From Bradyrhizobium sacchari (GTDB lineage: Bacteria; Pseudomonadota; Alphaproteobacteria; Rhizobiales; Xanthobacteraceae): 64,000 bases of DNA. A program made the translations under genes and the position numbers. This document shows positions 17,012-24,896 of this stretch, piece after piece; positions within the stretch are counted from its first letter, which is position 1; the number at the start of each line of letters is the position of its first letter. The stretch is from NCBI RefSeq assembly GCF_002068095.1, contig NZ_LWIG01000007.1, forward strand, positions 331,536-395,535, read 5' to 3'. The notes beneath the pieces are model-generated. The model was given only the letters and a program-made list of their open reading frames with translations, searched no databases and was not told the origin of the DNA.

Positions 17012-17344
17012 GTTGTCCGCTTTCCGATGCATACTGGCGTCACGACAGTCCCGCCTCCGAGTTGACGGGGTTCGAGGATGTGCTGCCGCAGCGCTGCAGC
17101 ATAGGGGGAGCAGCTCGACGCCGCTTTCATCGCGCTTGGTTTCAATCAATCGAGCTTTGCCCGTGGCATTGCAACACCGCTAGCCAAGTTCTGACACACA
17201 CACGGGGCCGTCATCGATTCCAGTTCTACCTCTTTTGAGGCGCTTACAGGACGCGGTCATCGCCGCTACCTTGGCAGATTGCGGGGTTAATACCTTCAAG
17301 CCCTGGAAGACGGCTCTCGGCGCTCACTCTTTTGGAGTGCTACG

Positions 17345-17596
17345 GTGGCGCGATATTTCTTCGACGTCAGGAACGGGTGGGACTTCTACCCCGATGAGCA
17401 AGGCGTGGAATTGCCTTCGCAAGCAGATGCTGAGGCAGAGGCTCTAGACACCCTGGCGAAATTGGCGCGCGATTTTGCGGACAAAGCTCCAGGACAAGCG
17501 CTCCGGCCAGATGTTGCCATCGAGGTCAGAACAGCGTCAGGACCGGTCTTTCAGGCTGCGTTGCTCTTCGCGGCTAATAGAACCACGTTGCAATGA
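17345..17596 (+). CDS. DUF6894-type small protein
   Basis: An 83-residue protein from GTG 17345: MARYFFDVRNGWDFYPDEQG, VELPSQADAEAEALDTLAKL, and a beta-rich end VAIEVRTASGPVFQAALLF. The opening ARYFFDVR, D-x-G-x-E/L-P motif and C-terminal IEVR-x-x-x-G-P-V are the signature of the DUF6894 proteins that are very numerous in Bradyrhizobium. The function is unknown. Probable single-gene unit. Confidence 0.85.
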   Translation: MARYFFDVRNGWDFYPDEQGVELPSQADAEAEALDTLAKLARDFADKAPGQALRPDVAIEVRTASGPVFQAALLFAANRTTLQ

Positions 17597-17740
17597 TGCG
17601 CTTGGACCGCCCACTGGCACCAGCGGTGCGACCGCAATCGGGCCGGCGGCGCTTTCCTTGCCGTCTGTTTCATCATGGGCTCGCACCTGCTAGAGCACCA
17701 CCCCAGTGATTGCGGCCCGCCCGGAGCTTAGCAGCTCTGA

Positions 17741-17983
17741 CTAAGAACGCGTTTTGAGTAAGTCAACGTAGCGCGCGTGCAATGTCACGAAGCGCTTGGT
17801 TCCGTCGAGGAGCACCTTGACCTGAGTCGCGGTCGCCCCTTGGCCAACAACGATACCGATCCGACCACTCAGGCGCGGCCCGGCCGAAGCAGCAACAACG
17901 ATCCTGCGACCACTCATCAGCTCTTCTTTAATGACCAATAGGTCCGCGGACTTCGGCAGGTTACGGTTGGTGCTCCGGGGCAT
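17741..17983 (-). CDS. Small basic protein with KOW/SH3-like segment
   Basis: An 80-residue protein from ATG 17983, with GGAAGAGG just upstream: MPRSTNRNLPKSADLLVIKE, a central GRRIVVAASAGPRLSGRIGI and VVGQGATATQVKVLLDGTKR, ending RYVDLLKTRS. The strand pattern resembles a small SH3/KOW-like barrel (GxxGxVVGxG), but this is a weak impression. A family of such small proteins exists in Bradyrhizobium. Function unknown. Confidence 0.6.
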   Translation of the reverse strand: MPRSTNRNLPKSADLLVIKEELMSGRRIVVAASAGPRLSGRIGIVVGQGATATQVKVLLDGTKRFVTLHARYVDLLKTRS

Positions 17984-18248
17984 GGCCTCTTCCCTACCGC
18001 CATCTATGAACGTTGGACACGCGATTGACGGTGCACGCCTGGCTCGCGACCGCAAAGAGGCCGACAGAAGCCATCCCCAACATATGCCGGCGCGCTGCCG
18101 TTGCGCCACAGCTTCTGTTGCGGTGTGATTCGGCGCAAATTGAAGTGGGGATCTTGACGAACCAGATGCTACCCGACCGTCTCGGCATAATCCATGATGT
18201 TGATAGCGGACTCGCGATCTGATCCCATCTGGGACGGAGACGAATCAC

Positions 18249-18464
18249 ATGCGCGAGCAACAAGCAACCTTTGAGGCGACGTTTTTTGATCGGCCTCCCA
18301 ATTGCGAAGATTGCCACATCGTCACGGCCCTTAGATCCGTTATCCACGACTCTCGCGATGGTCGCCGGGTCTCTGTGTACGAGTGCTCAAACCGTGGCCG
18401 ACTGGCTTGGAAGGATGACGCGACAGGGATTTCCGGCGAGCTCGGTGGTGCGCAAAGGAGATAA
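18249..18464 (+). CDS. Small Cys-containing protein (71 aa)
   Basis: Starts MREQQATFEATFFDRPPNCE, with a CxxC pair (NCEDC) and a single Cys in YECSNRGRLAW, then a short polar tail. It resembles the small zinc-ribbon proteins of Bradyrhizobium but lacks a complete second CxxC pair, so metal binding is uncertain. The tail may come from a frameshift, because a neighbouring frame stays open to 18630. Confidence 0.45.
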   Translation: MREQQATFEATFFDRPPNCEDCHIVTALRSVIHDSRDGRRVSVYECSNRGRLAWKDDATGISGELGGAQRR

Positions 18465-18739
18465 GCATCTGGTGTGGCCCTTACGCCTGTCGCGGACTGT
18501 ATCTGCTGAGCGTCGGCAAAAGCCATTGAGTTATCAAGCCGCCGAGCTGCGCGCAAAAGAGCTCCAGACGATGGCTTTTTTCCTGATCGTCGCCTACTTC
18601 GCCATTCTTGCTCATGCTTTGTTCAGTTGAGGCAAGGCGCTGACGCCCTCTCCCATCCTGGTGTTCGCGCCACTACGGTCGTTAGCTGTAGGGCAACGAC
18701 CCCGCGGCTATGCAGCTTCACGGGCGCAGCCGTATCGCC

Positions 18740-19036
18740 CTACTTGGTGCGCACTGTGTTGGCTCCGGCTCCTGTCAGCGCATCAGCCATTTTCTGCGGA
18801 TCGTCGCCATGAAAAACCAACCGACACCTCAATCACGCCCTCCAGCTTCTGTCTTCCATCCTGTTCTGGGGCGACCTTGGCGTCCGCACCCGCCGCGCGT
18901 GCTCCGGCCGAGTTCGCGCCGCCCGCTGGCTGAATGAAGACGTCGCCGCGCGCCACACCGCATTCCTGAAGACATGCTCCACGGCTAGTTCGGCTTCACG
19001 GCGGGTCGCAAAATCTCCGATAATCGTGCTTTCCAA
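18740..19036 (-). pseudogene. Stress-type small protein, frameshifted
   Basis: Starts with TTG at 19036 behind a perfect GGAGG, reading ESTIIGDFATRREAELAVEH, VFRNAVW. The frame then shifts to DVFIQPAGGANSAGARAAGA, DAKVAPEQDGRQKLEGVIEV and shifts again to FHGDDPQKMADALTGAGANT before the stop at 18740. This is the layout of a conserved rhizobial protein: a flexible-domain hydrophobic start, a Gly/Ala acidic middle, and an EVSV...ALxxAGA end. Two indels broke it. Its start lies inside the end of the gene at 18985-19347. Confidence 0.65.
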
Positions 19037-19347
19037 GATAGCCTCCGCGGCAAGGGTCGAGAGGCGGACAACCGGCCGGCGACGTTGAAGGTTCCTAGCA
19101 CGAGCGCCGCGGCAAAGTCTGTGGTCCGCGCCTCTCCTACGGACAGCACCCGCGACGCGCTCGCGCCGAGCAGGAGAAACAGCGCGCGCTCCGCCTGGTA
19201 CCTCGCGGCAGCGCGGCTGCACTCCGAGCCGGACATCACGACGTCGCCTCCAGCTGTGCAGACGGCCCACTTCCTTCTACCGCGTCCGCGCCGCTTCAAT
19301 ACGAAATCGAATCCCGCATAGTTCTCTTCGCCGGTTCGAGTGTTCAT
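18985..19347 (-). CDS. Hypothetical protein, third gene of a coupled trio
   Basis: A 120-residue protein opening MNTRTGEENYAGFDFVLKRR, then RKWAVCTAGGDVVMSGSECS and AARYQAERALFLLLGASASR. The first two thirds look genuine, with a basic beta-rich front and a helix. The Arg-rich C-terminal end (after about residue 90) is doubtful and may be a frameshifted extension. Its ATG overlaps the stop of the preceding gene (ATGA), which makes it the last member of a translationally coupled trio with 19344-19523 and 19520-19744. No family recognised. Confidence 0.5.
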   Translation of the reverse strand: MNTRTGEENYAGFDFVLKRRGRGRRKWAVCTAGGDVVMSGSECSRAAARYQAERALFLLLGASASRVLSVGEARTTDFAAALVLGTFNVAGRLSASRPLPRRLSWKARLSEILRPAVKPN

Positions 19348-19523
19348 GCCGCGATCCGTCCCGGTAAGCTGCCTTGGAGCTGGTCCAAGAGCCGCTGCTC
19401 GCGCTCGATTCGGCTCAGGTAGAGTTCGCGCTCCTTCTCGGTTTTCGCGCTGGCAAGCAGCAGCCGATAGTGGGCGATGACCTTCTCGCTGCCGCGGATC
19501 AGCAGGTCCTTGACGTCGGTCAT
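19344..19523 (-). CDS. Small helical protein (59 aa), middle gene of trio
   Basis: Reads MTDVKDLLIRGSEKVIAHYR, LLLASAKTEKERELYLSRIE, REQRLLDQLQGSLPGRIAA. It is almost entirely amphipathic helix with charged heptads, a likely two-helix coiled coil. Start and stop overlap both neighbours by four bases (ATGA junctions), so the three proteins are probably made together. Function unknown. Confidence 0.65.
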   Translation of the reverse strand: MTDVKDLLIRGSEKVIAHYRLLLASAKTEKERELYLSRIEREQRLLDQLQGSLPGRIAA

Positions 19524-19744
19524 GACGCCGCCCCCGCGTTCGCAGGGAAGTCCGGGCTAGGCATGGTGAGCGCGATAGGGAAGGTTTCGGACGTCAACGC
19601 CTCCAGCGCCGAGCTCTCTTCGGAGAGACGCCGTTCGATGAACTGGCGCTCGAGGTCGGAGAGCCGTGTCTTCAGAAGTCTCCGATAGCGGTGGATGTTG
19701 TTGCGGTGCGCACGAAAGCGGGCAATATCTTCGTCGATCATCAT
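19520..19744 (-). CDS. Small helical protein (74 aa), first gene of trio
   Basis: From ATG 19744 with AGGAG five bases upstream: MMIDEDIARFRAHRNNIHRY, RRLLKTRLSDLERQFIERRL, SEESSALEALTSETFPIAL. It is a basic helical protein with RxxLxxxLSxxERQFIERRLxEE, a pattern seen in short rhizobial proteins of unknown role. It heads the coupled trio and diverges from the heat-shock genes to the right. Confidence 0.65.
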   Translation of the reverse strand: MMIDEDIARFRAHRNNIHRYRRLLKTRLSDLERQFIERRLSEESSALEALTSETFPIALTMPSPDFPANAGAAS

Positions 19745-19985
19745 CGCCACTCCTGACGGTCTTCCAAGCCCTTTTGCGGTTCGAGAAATGGGAAAGCGAA
19801 TTCCCGGCGAAAAAATATTCGGCGCGAAAACCCTGTCAAGATTGTAGTGGTGCAGTGCGCCACACTTGAGCCGTGGCGTGTTAACCAATCCGCGAGCTCA
19901 AAAAAAATTCGGCGGCCCCCTTGAATCGCCCTTGCGTTTTTCTAAGTCGTTTTTCGTCGCGAGAGCGGTGTGCCGGGCGCCTTTA

Positions 19986-20077
19986 TGGGTCCGGCGCGGG
20001 CGCCGGCCGGGTACCAGATCCGCTCTGACCCTGCCTGGCGCTCCTTGTATCCAGCTTGCTCTTTGGAGGACTTGGAC
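19986..20077 (+). promoter_or_regulatory. ROSE-type RNA thermometer in the hsp20 leader
   Basis: The leader just before hsp20 has a GC hairpin (CCGGCGC/GCGCCGG at 19991-20006) and ends with a 3' hairpin. In that hairpin TTGCT (20056-20060) faces the ribosome site AGGA (20067-20070) across a four-to-six-base loop, flanked by TCCAG/CTTGGA pairing. The U(U/C)GCU opposite AGGA is the hallmark of ROSE elements in rhizobia, which melt on heat shock and free the ribosome site. The fold is from inspection only. Confidence 0.75.
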
Positions 20078-20539
20078 ATGAGGACCACCTTCGACTTCGC
20101 GCCCCTGTGGCGCTCCACCATCGGCTTCGACCACTTGGCCGACCTCGTCGACAGCACGCTGCGCCGCCCGAGCGAAGACCACTATCCCCCGTACAACATC
20201 GAGCGCACCAGTGAGGACCACTACCGGCTCTCGCTCGCCGTCGCCGGGTTTGGTGCCGACGACATCGCCGTGACCGCCGAGCAGAACGCGCTGACCATCG
20301 AGGGCAGGAAGCCCGAGAAGGCAGCCGGCGAGTACCTGTACCAGGGCATCGCCGCGCTACCGTTCCGGCGCGTGTTCAACCTGGCCGACTACGTCCAGGT
20401 GAAGGATGCCTGCTTCCGCGACGGACTACTGATCATCGATCTGGTCCGCGAGGTACCGGAAGCCATGAAGCCACGGCGGATCCAGATCGGAAGCGGGGCC
20501 TCTGCCGTCTCGCAGATCGAACAGAAGAAGGCGGCCTGA
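20078..20539 (+). CDS. Small heat-shock protein Hsp20 (IbpA-like)
   Basis: A 153-residue alpha-crystallin-type chaperone. After a short N-terminal arm (TTFDFAPLWRSTIGFDHLAD), the alpha-crystallin domain starts at YPPYNIERTSEDHYRLSLAV, includes VTAEQNALTIEGRK and closes with the FRRVFNLADYVQV and DGLLIIDLVREVPE strands. The C-terminal tail has RRIQI (an I-x-I-like oligomerisation element). It holds unfolded proteins in the cytoplasm. The ROSE-like leader implies translational control by temperature. It is followed 83 bp later by a second Hsp20 gene. Confidence 0.93.
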   Translation: MRTTFDFAPLWRSTIGFDHLADLVDSTLRRPSEDHYPPYNIERTSEDHYRLSLAVAGFGADDIAVTAEQNALTIEGRKPEKAAGEYLYQGIAALPFRRVFNLADYVQVKDACFRDGLLIIDLVREVPEAMKPRRIQIGSGASAVSQIEQKKAA

Positions 20540-20622
20540 CGCCGGCCAAGGTTCGACGGCGGAGCGCGGCGCGCGCAAGCCCCGGCCGCGCTCCCTGGCT
20601 CATGCAACGAAGGAGAAAAACC

Positions 20623-21114
20623 ATGGCAGTTCGTGATCTCATTCCCTGGTCCAGAAACCAGGAGGTCGCGCCGCCGCGCGGCACCCGCGATCCGTTCATG
20701 ACGCTTCACCGCGAAATGAACCGGCTCTTCGACGACGTCTTCCGCGGCTTCGGGGGCGAAAGCCTCTCGCCGCTCATGGAGGGGCAATTCAGTTGGCCCA
20801 AGATCGAGCTCGGCGAGACCGACAAGGGGCTGACGATCTCGGCCGAGCTCCCGGGTATGACGGAGAAGGATGTTCAGATCGAAATCGCAAACGGGATGCT
20901 GACCATCCGCGGCGAGAAAAAGAGCGAGCGCAAGGAGGAAGGCAGATACTTCACAGATCGTTACTACGGCTCCTTCCAGCGGCAGATAGCCCTCGAGGAC
21001 GTCGAGGAGGACAAGGCCGAGGCCTCGTTTAAGGACGGGGTCCTGACGATCTCGATACCGAAGTCTGAGAATCCGCGCGCGGGCGTCAAGCGCATCGCGA
21101 TCAAGTCGCAGTAA
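20623..21114 (+). CDS. Small heat-shock protein Hsp20 (class distinct from the first)
   Basis: A 163-residue Hsp20: N-terminal RDLIPWSRNQEVAPPRGTRD, then DPFMTLHREMNRLFDDVFRG, and the alpha-crystallin domain from about residue 58 (WPKIELGETDKGLTISAELP, GMTEKDVQIEIANGMLTIRG, FQRQIALED, DGVLTISIPK). The VKRIAIKSQ tail has the I-x-I motif. It has a strong AAGGAG site and no ROSE hairpin of its own, so heat control probably comes from the shared promoter or upstream leader. The two Hsp20 proteins are diverged types, not a recent duplicate. Confidence 0.95.
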   Translation: MAVRDLIPWSRNQEVAPPRGTRDPFMTLHREMNRLFDDVFRGFGGESLSPLMEGQFSWPKIELGETDKGLTISAELPGMTEKDVQIEIANGMLTIRGEKKSERKEEGRYFTDRYYGSFQRQIALEDVEEDKAEASFKDGVLTISIPKSENPRAGVKRIAIKSQ

Positions 21115-21191
21115 AGACCCGGGCGGCGGTCGACGCCGCCCGAACTCACCGACGCCCCTCCTCCGAGGAAGGAGCGTAAAGGGAGGCATCG

Positions 21192-21518
21192 ATGACCAAA
21201 GCTGGCACGAACGCCGGCAATCTCAATTCCGTCTTCCATCCGGCGGCGCACTATGCGTCTCCGGAAGATGTCCTGAACGATCCGGGGCTCGCCGCGCCGG
21301 AGAAGCGGATCATCCTATCGTCCTGGGCGTCCGATATGTTCGCAGTCGAGTCCTTTCCCGCCTTGCGCAAGGTACCTGGCATGAGCCACGCCATCCGGCT
21401 CGCCGACATCCTTGCCGCGCTGCGGCGGGTCGACGGCGAAGACGACAACCCGCCGCCTGGCGGGGTGCCGATGCGGCTACGGCGGCCTTGGGCCGCCGCG
21501 CTACGGAGGTCGGCATGA
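21192..21518 (+). CDS. Conserved small protein of the heat-shock group
   Basis: A 108-residue protein: MTKAGTNAGNLNSVFHPAAH, YASPEDVLNDPGLAAPEKRI, LSSWASDMFAVESFPALRKV, ending in a Pro/Arg-rich tail. The middle block (PEDVLNDPGLxxxEKRxILSSWASDxxAVESxPALR) is a conserved rhizobial family often found next to stress genes, to my knowledge without an assigned function. It follows hsp20 by 77 bp with a GGAAGGAG-rich leader. Its stop overlaps the ATG of a membrane microprotein. Confidence 0.8.
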   Translation: MTKAGTNAGNLNSVFHPAAHYASPEDVLNDPGLAAPEKRIILSSWASDMFAVESFPALRKVPGMSHAIRLADILAALRRVDGEDDNPPPGGVPMRLRRPWAAALRRSA

Positions 21519-21979
21519 TATTCACGCAGGCCGTCATGACGATGGTTCTGATCGGACACGCTTCGGCGATATGGGCCGTTCCATTCGTCGCAGTATGGGC
21601 AGGGGCTTGGGACCGATAGGCTCCGCATTTTCCTGAGCCCGACCGTTTTCCTGACAACCCTCAAGGTGGCGCGCTCCCAAACTGGCGGATTCCAGATCCA
21701 TGAGCGGCGAGCTGATCTAAACTGCAGTAGCTTAGGCAATGATCGAGACGTCGACGGCCGCTCCCGCGCATTCGACAGACAAATGGCTTTCTTCCGGTGC
21801 CCCTGAAGTTGCCGCTCAATGTCGATTGCTTGATCGGCATTACGTGCTCGCTTGAGCAAGGCGTTACGTTCGTCTCCTGGAGGCTTTCCGTCTGCGCGCT
21901 CACGCATATCCTGGGCAAATTGCTCAAGTCGCGTCTCGAGAGAATCTGTCTGCTTAAATCGCCTGCGCTTCAATCCCAT
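21251..21979 (-). CDS. Conserved small protein with an abnormally extended frame
   Basis: The N-terminal part, MGLKRRRFKQTDSLETRLEQ, FAQDMRERADGKPPGDERNA, LLKRARNADQAIDIERQL, is a common Bradyrhizobium small protein (usually about 65 residues; RRRFKQTxxLExRL, PPGxEREKLLRKARQAExA). The frame then continues for another ~170 codons, the last part antisense to the gene at 21192-21518. That extension is low-complexity and is probably not natural, so the stop codon seems to have been lost. Only about 21780-21979 is likely real. Confidence 0.4.
   Translation of the reverse strand: MGLKRRRFKQTDSLETRLEQFAQDMRERADGKPPGDERNALLKRARNADQAIDIERQLQGHRKKAICLSNARERPSTSRSLPKLLQFRSARRSWIWNPPVWERATLRVVRKTVGLRKMRSLSVPSPCPYCDEWNGPYRRSVSDQNHRHDGLREYHADLRSAAAQGRRSRIGTPPGGGLSSSPSTRRSAARMSASRMAWLMPGTLRKAGKDSTANISDAQDDRMIRFSGAASPGSFRTSSGDA
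21515..21619 (+). CDS. Coupled membrane microprotein (34 aa)
   Basis: ATG at 21515 with a strong GGAGGT eight bases upstream. The start overlaps the stop of the preceding gene (ATGA). The peptide reads MIFTQAVMTMVLIGHASAIW, AVPFVAVWAGAWDR and is one membrane-spanning helix with a charged end. The ribosome site and coupling support translation despite the size. No family recognised. Confidence 0.55.
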   Translation: MIFTQAVMTMVLIGHASAIWAVPFVAVWAGAWDR

Positions 21980-22232
21980 CGCATGTTCCTTCTGCTGAAG
22001 AATTTATTGAGCGTCAGCGTGCAGACAGTCGCAGGAACATAAGTTTATTTTCGGCCCATGGGGGATTGCCATTCCACCCGGTTGGAGCAACGACGGCACC
22101 GGGCCGCCCCCGCACAGATGTTTGAACCTGAAGGATTCTCTGTGGGTATGCAACAGCGGCCTGCCCGCATTAATTGACACCCCTCAGAGGCTCGCGTTTT
22201 AGTAAGGAGTTTTTTGGGGGGGGCTGGGGGCC

Positions 22233-22445
22233 ATGCAACTTAAGTGGTTTCATGTTCGGGATTTTCAAAGCGTTCGCAATTCAGGCCGCGTTACCGTCTC
22301 TGAGATCACTACCTTGGTCGGCAAGAACGAAGCCGGCAAGAGCTCGCTGCTGAAGGCGCTCTATAAGCTAAATCCCGTAGTTCCTGCTGATGGAAACTTC
22401 GACGTCACAACCGACTACCCTCGAATGGATGTCGAGGATTTCGAC
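22233..22445 (+). pseudogene. N-terminal stump of an OLD-type AAA ATPase
   Basis: Reads MQLKWFHVRDFQSVRNSGRV, then ITTLVGKNEAGKSSLLKALY (Walker A GKNEAGKSS) and LNPVVPADGNFDVTTDYPRM up to about residue 70, where similarity to such ATPases ends. These are the first strands of an OLD/RecF-type ATPase, which normally has several hundred more residues and often a TOPRIM nuclease (as in OLD and Gabija GajA). The rest is replaced by a different gene, so only a stump remains. Confidence 0.75.
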
Positions 22446-23450
22446 CGTGCTCGGTGTCATCGTGCCAGTGATGATCGCAAGTGGATCAAAGCCCGCCCGC
22501 GTTGTCCGGAGGTGGCTTGCTGAAGCGACGGACGGCGCCAACGCAGCTGCCGCAACTCAGGCTGCGATCACGATTGGCGAGGAATCTCTAGTCTGGCTGG
22601 CCCTGCACCATGATCGCGCCGACGCTCGTCAAAGGGCCCTTGAATATCTGGCGTCAAGACTGCCAGATCCACTACCCGCCGAGCTCCTTGCTCTTGCGAA
22701 TGATAAGGGCAGCTGCGTCCGGCGCAGTTTGGCGGCTATCCTCGGCAGCCGACCGCACCCGGAGTATTTTCCGGTACTCATGCAACTGACTCTGGACCGT
22801 TGGTCCGATGCCGAGCCGCACTATCAGGAGCCGGACTCCTATCCGGTCCCGCGCGAAGCTGTGGCCGCGCTAGAGACCTACGCATCGCTTGGTGATGAAA
22901 CCGGGACCAAGCTGATCGCGTTGGCCAGGGCGACCTCCGACCGGCAGTTACGACGGGATTCACTGAGCGCCGCGGCCCGACTTTGCGGGCCGGCCATTCG
23001 ACGCCAGATCTGGTCGCTCTTTGCTGACAAGGCGCTTGGTTGGCTGCGCGTCGATGCCACCGACGCATTGAGCGCCGCCAGCGAAGTGGAACTCGAAATC
23101 GTCGGGAAGATCACCGCAGAGCGCTTAATGAAATTGCCGGCGCCGCTGGCGGCCTCTGCCACGATTCTGGTGGGAGCGCATCTTCCAGTCGCCGATCCGT
23201 CCAGATATTTGAGCGGGTCGGACATTCCCAACCGCACAGAGCATTGTTGCTGCTCGGGGTCATAGCGTTAGAGAGCCGAGACCGTGCGGCCGCGCTTGGC
23301 CTCCTCGAATTGCTCGACGCGGGCCACCCAGCACGCAGACTGCTCGCAACTGAGGAGCTTTTGCCGCTGACCGTTCTCGACGATCTCGGTGACGTCCGGA
23401 TCCGACGATATGTTGGTCAGTGGCTGAATGACCGTATTGCGAAGAAATAA
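22446..23450 (+). pseudogene. HEAT-like repeat protein, 5'-truncated and frameshifted
   Basis: From the junction with the ATPase stump the frame gives repeated helical units: ADARQRALEYLASRLPDPLP, KGSCVRRSLAAILGSRPHPE, and RRDSLSAAARLCGPAIRRQ. This pattern is typical of HEAT/armadillo-like solenoids. Near 23220 the frame ends in noise, and a second frame continues RALLLLGVIALESRDRAAAL, GLLELLDAGHPARRLLATEE to a stop at 23450. The gene has lost its own start (fusion) and has one internal indel. The native function is unknown; solenoid proteins are frequent in defence regions. Confidence 0.55.
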
Positions 23451-23972
23451 TTGGCGGACTCGGGCGCACCAGCGCGCCGCGGCAAATGGCCGATAGGCGT
23501 CCAAGCATCGCATGGGAAACCCAGATTCATCAGGTGAGGATAAGATCAGGGCGATAGGTTCTCGTCCGATAAGGCTTCGACGCGGATCGGTCGACTTCAT
23601 CAGTCGGTCGTAAGGGGCGTACGGTTCAATTTCGTCGCCGGCGGCGGCCCGGACATGGACGGATACGCAACATCGCATGGCGCATTGCCGATCGAAAATG
23701 GCACATCGCGCTTCGTTGCAGCGTCTCGGCGATCGTCGCCGACGTTCTGATCGCAGTCGCGCGTGCAGCGGGCTCCTTCAGCGGGATGAGCCCTTGTGGG
23801 TCGCGCCGTGACGGGCCCCACCTTGAACAGCCGCTGAATCGCCTTGGCATGGAGGTTCCCCCGATAGAAAACCGGGTAAAGGTATACTGCTCGTCCCGCT
23901 ACCTACGAATGTGCAGTAGGAATCCATAAAGATCCGGACTATGTGTATTGGCTTTCGGAGACAATTATAACA

Positions 23973-24896
23973 ATGACTGGCCTGTCATTTGAAATGCTTA
24001 TTGATGATGCTCTCGCCGAAATCACTTCCGTCTCTCAGCTCACCACTTTGCTCAACAAGCGGGTTCTCAGCCTCATCAACGACTTCGAGGACGCCAAGTG
24101 GCGCTATCTCAAATTCCAAAGCTACCTCTGGGACAACATAGCTCAAACCGCTCTGTCGGAAAGAGAGCGATCCGCGCTTGTGGACCAGAGTTACAGCAGT
24201 CTGATAGCCGCCGCTCAGAACCTCAGATTGACCGACAAGGATGAACTAGGCCAAGGCAGCGAAATAGCGGAAGTGTTTTTGTATGGATTGATGCGCCATC
24301 GCTTTGGCGCACTGCCTGTCGTTCCAAAGATATTTTACAAGCAGAATGTTCAGGACAATGCAAAAGGGGCAGACAGCGTACACATCGTGGTGAAGGACGA
24401 CGACTTCACACTCTGGTTTGGCGAAGCAAAATTCTATAATTCCATCGCTGACGCCCGGCTCGATGTTATCGTCACTTCGGTCTTGAACTCGCTATCGACC
24501 GACAAGTTGAAGAAGGAAAATGCGATCATCACTAGCGTCTCAGACCTTGATGGGCTGCCGATCGCCGCCGGCATCCGGGAGAAGATCAAGTCTGCCCTAA
24601 GCAATCGCGAATCGATCGACAATCTCAAGCCGAAAATTCACATACCGATCCTTTTGCTGCACGAATGCGCCACGACCGCGGCGGCCAGCGAACTGTCGGA
24701 GGCGTACAAGGTGGAGTTGACCACCTTTCATACGGAAAGGGCGGAGTCATATTTTTTGAAACAGCTCGCAAAATCCGGCTCAGTCCACAAATACAATGAC
24801 CTCAATTTCCACATCATCCTCTTTCCGGTCCCAAGCAAGCAAAAAATCGTTGATGCGTTTGTCCAGACCGTGGCGTTCTACAAAGGACAGAAGTGA
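23973..24896 (+). CDS. hamA: Hachiman defence protein HamA (DUF1837 nuclease)
   Basis: A 307-residue HamA. A helical N-terminal half (MTGLSFEMLIDDALAEITSV; WRYLKFQSYLWDNIAQTALS) leads to the nuclease-like core GADSVHIVVKDDDFTLWFGE followed by AKFYNSIADARLD. The E-A-K with the preceding acidic residues is the D/E-x-K active site seen in this family. The C-terminal part ends NFHIILFPVPSKQKIVDAF. HamA acts with HamB as a DNA-damage- or invader-sensing nuclease that destroys DNA during phage infection. GTG 23943 is an alternative start. The gene ends with TGATG, overlapping hamB. Confidence 0.88.
   Translation: MTGLSFEMLIDDALAEITSVSQLTTLLNKRVLSLINDFEDAKWRYLKFQSYLWDNIAQTALSERERSALVDQSYSSLIAAAQNLRLTDKDELGQGSEIAEVFLYGLMRHRFGALPVVPKIFYKQNVQDNAKGADSVHIVVKDDDFTLWFGEAKFYNSIADARLDVIVTSVLNSLSTDKLKKENAIITSVSDLDGLPIAAGIREKIKSALSNRESIDNLKPKIHIPILLLHECATTAAASELSEAYKVELTTFHTERAESYFLKQLAKSGSVHKYNDLNFHIILFPVPSKQKIVDAFVQTVAFYKGQK

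Noticed and set aside
23451..23972. Coding content in the gap before hamA
   Set aside because: Several short frames exist on both strands, but none shows a recognisable motif; probably remnant DNA plus the hamA promoter.
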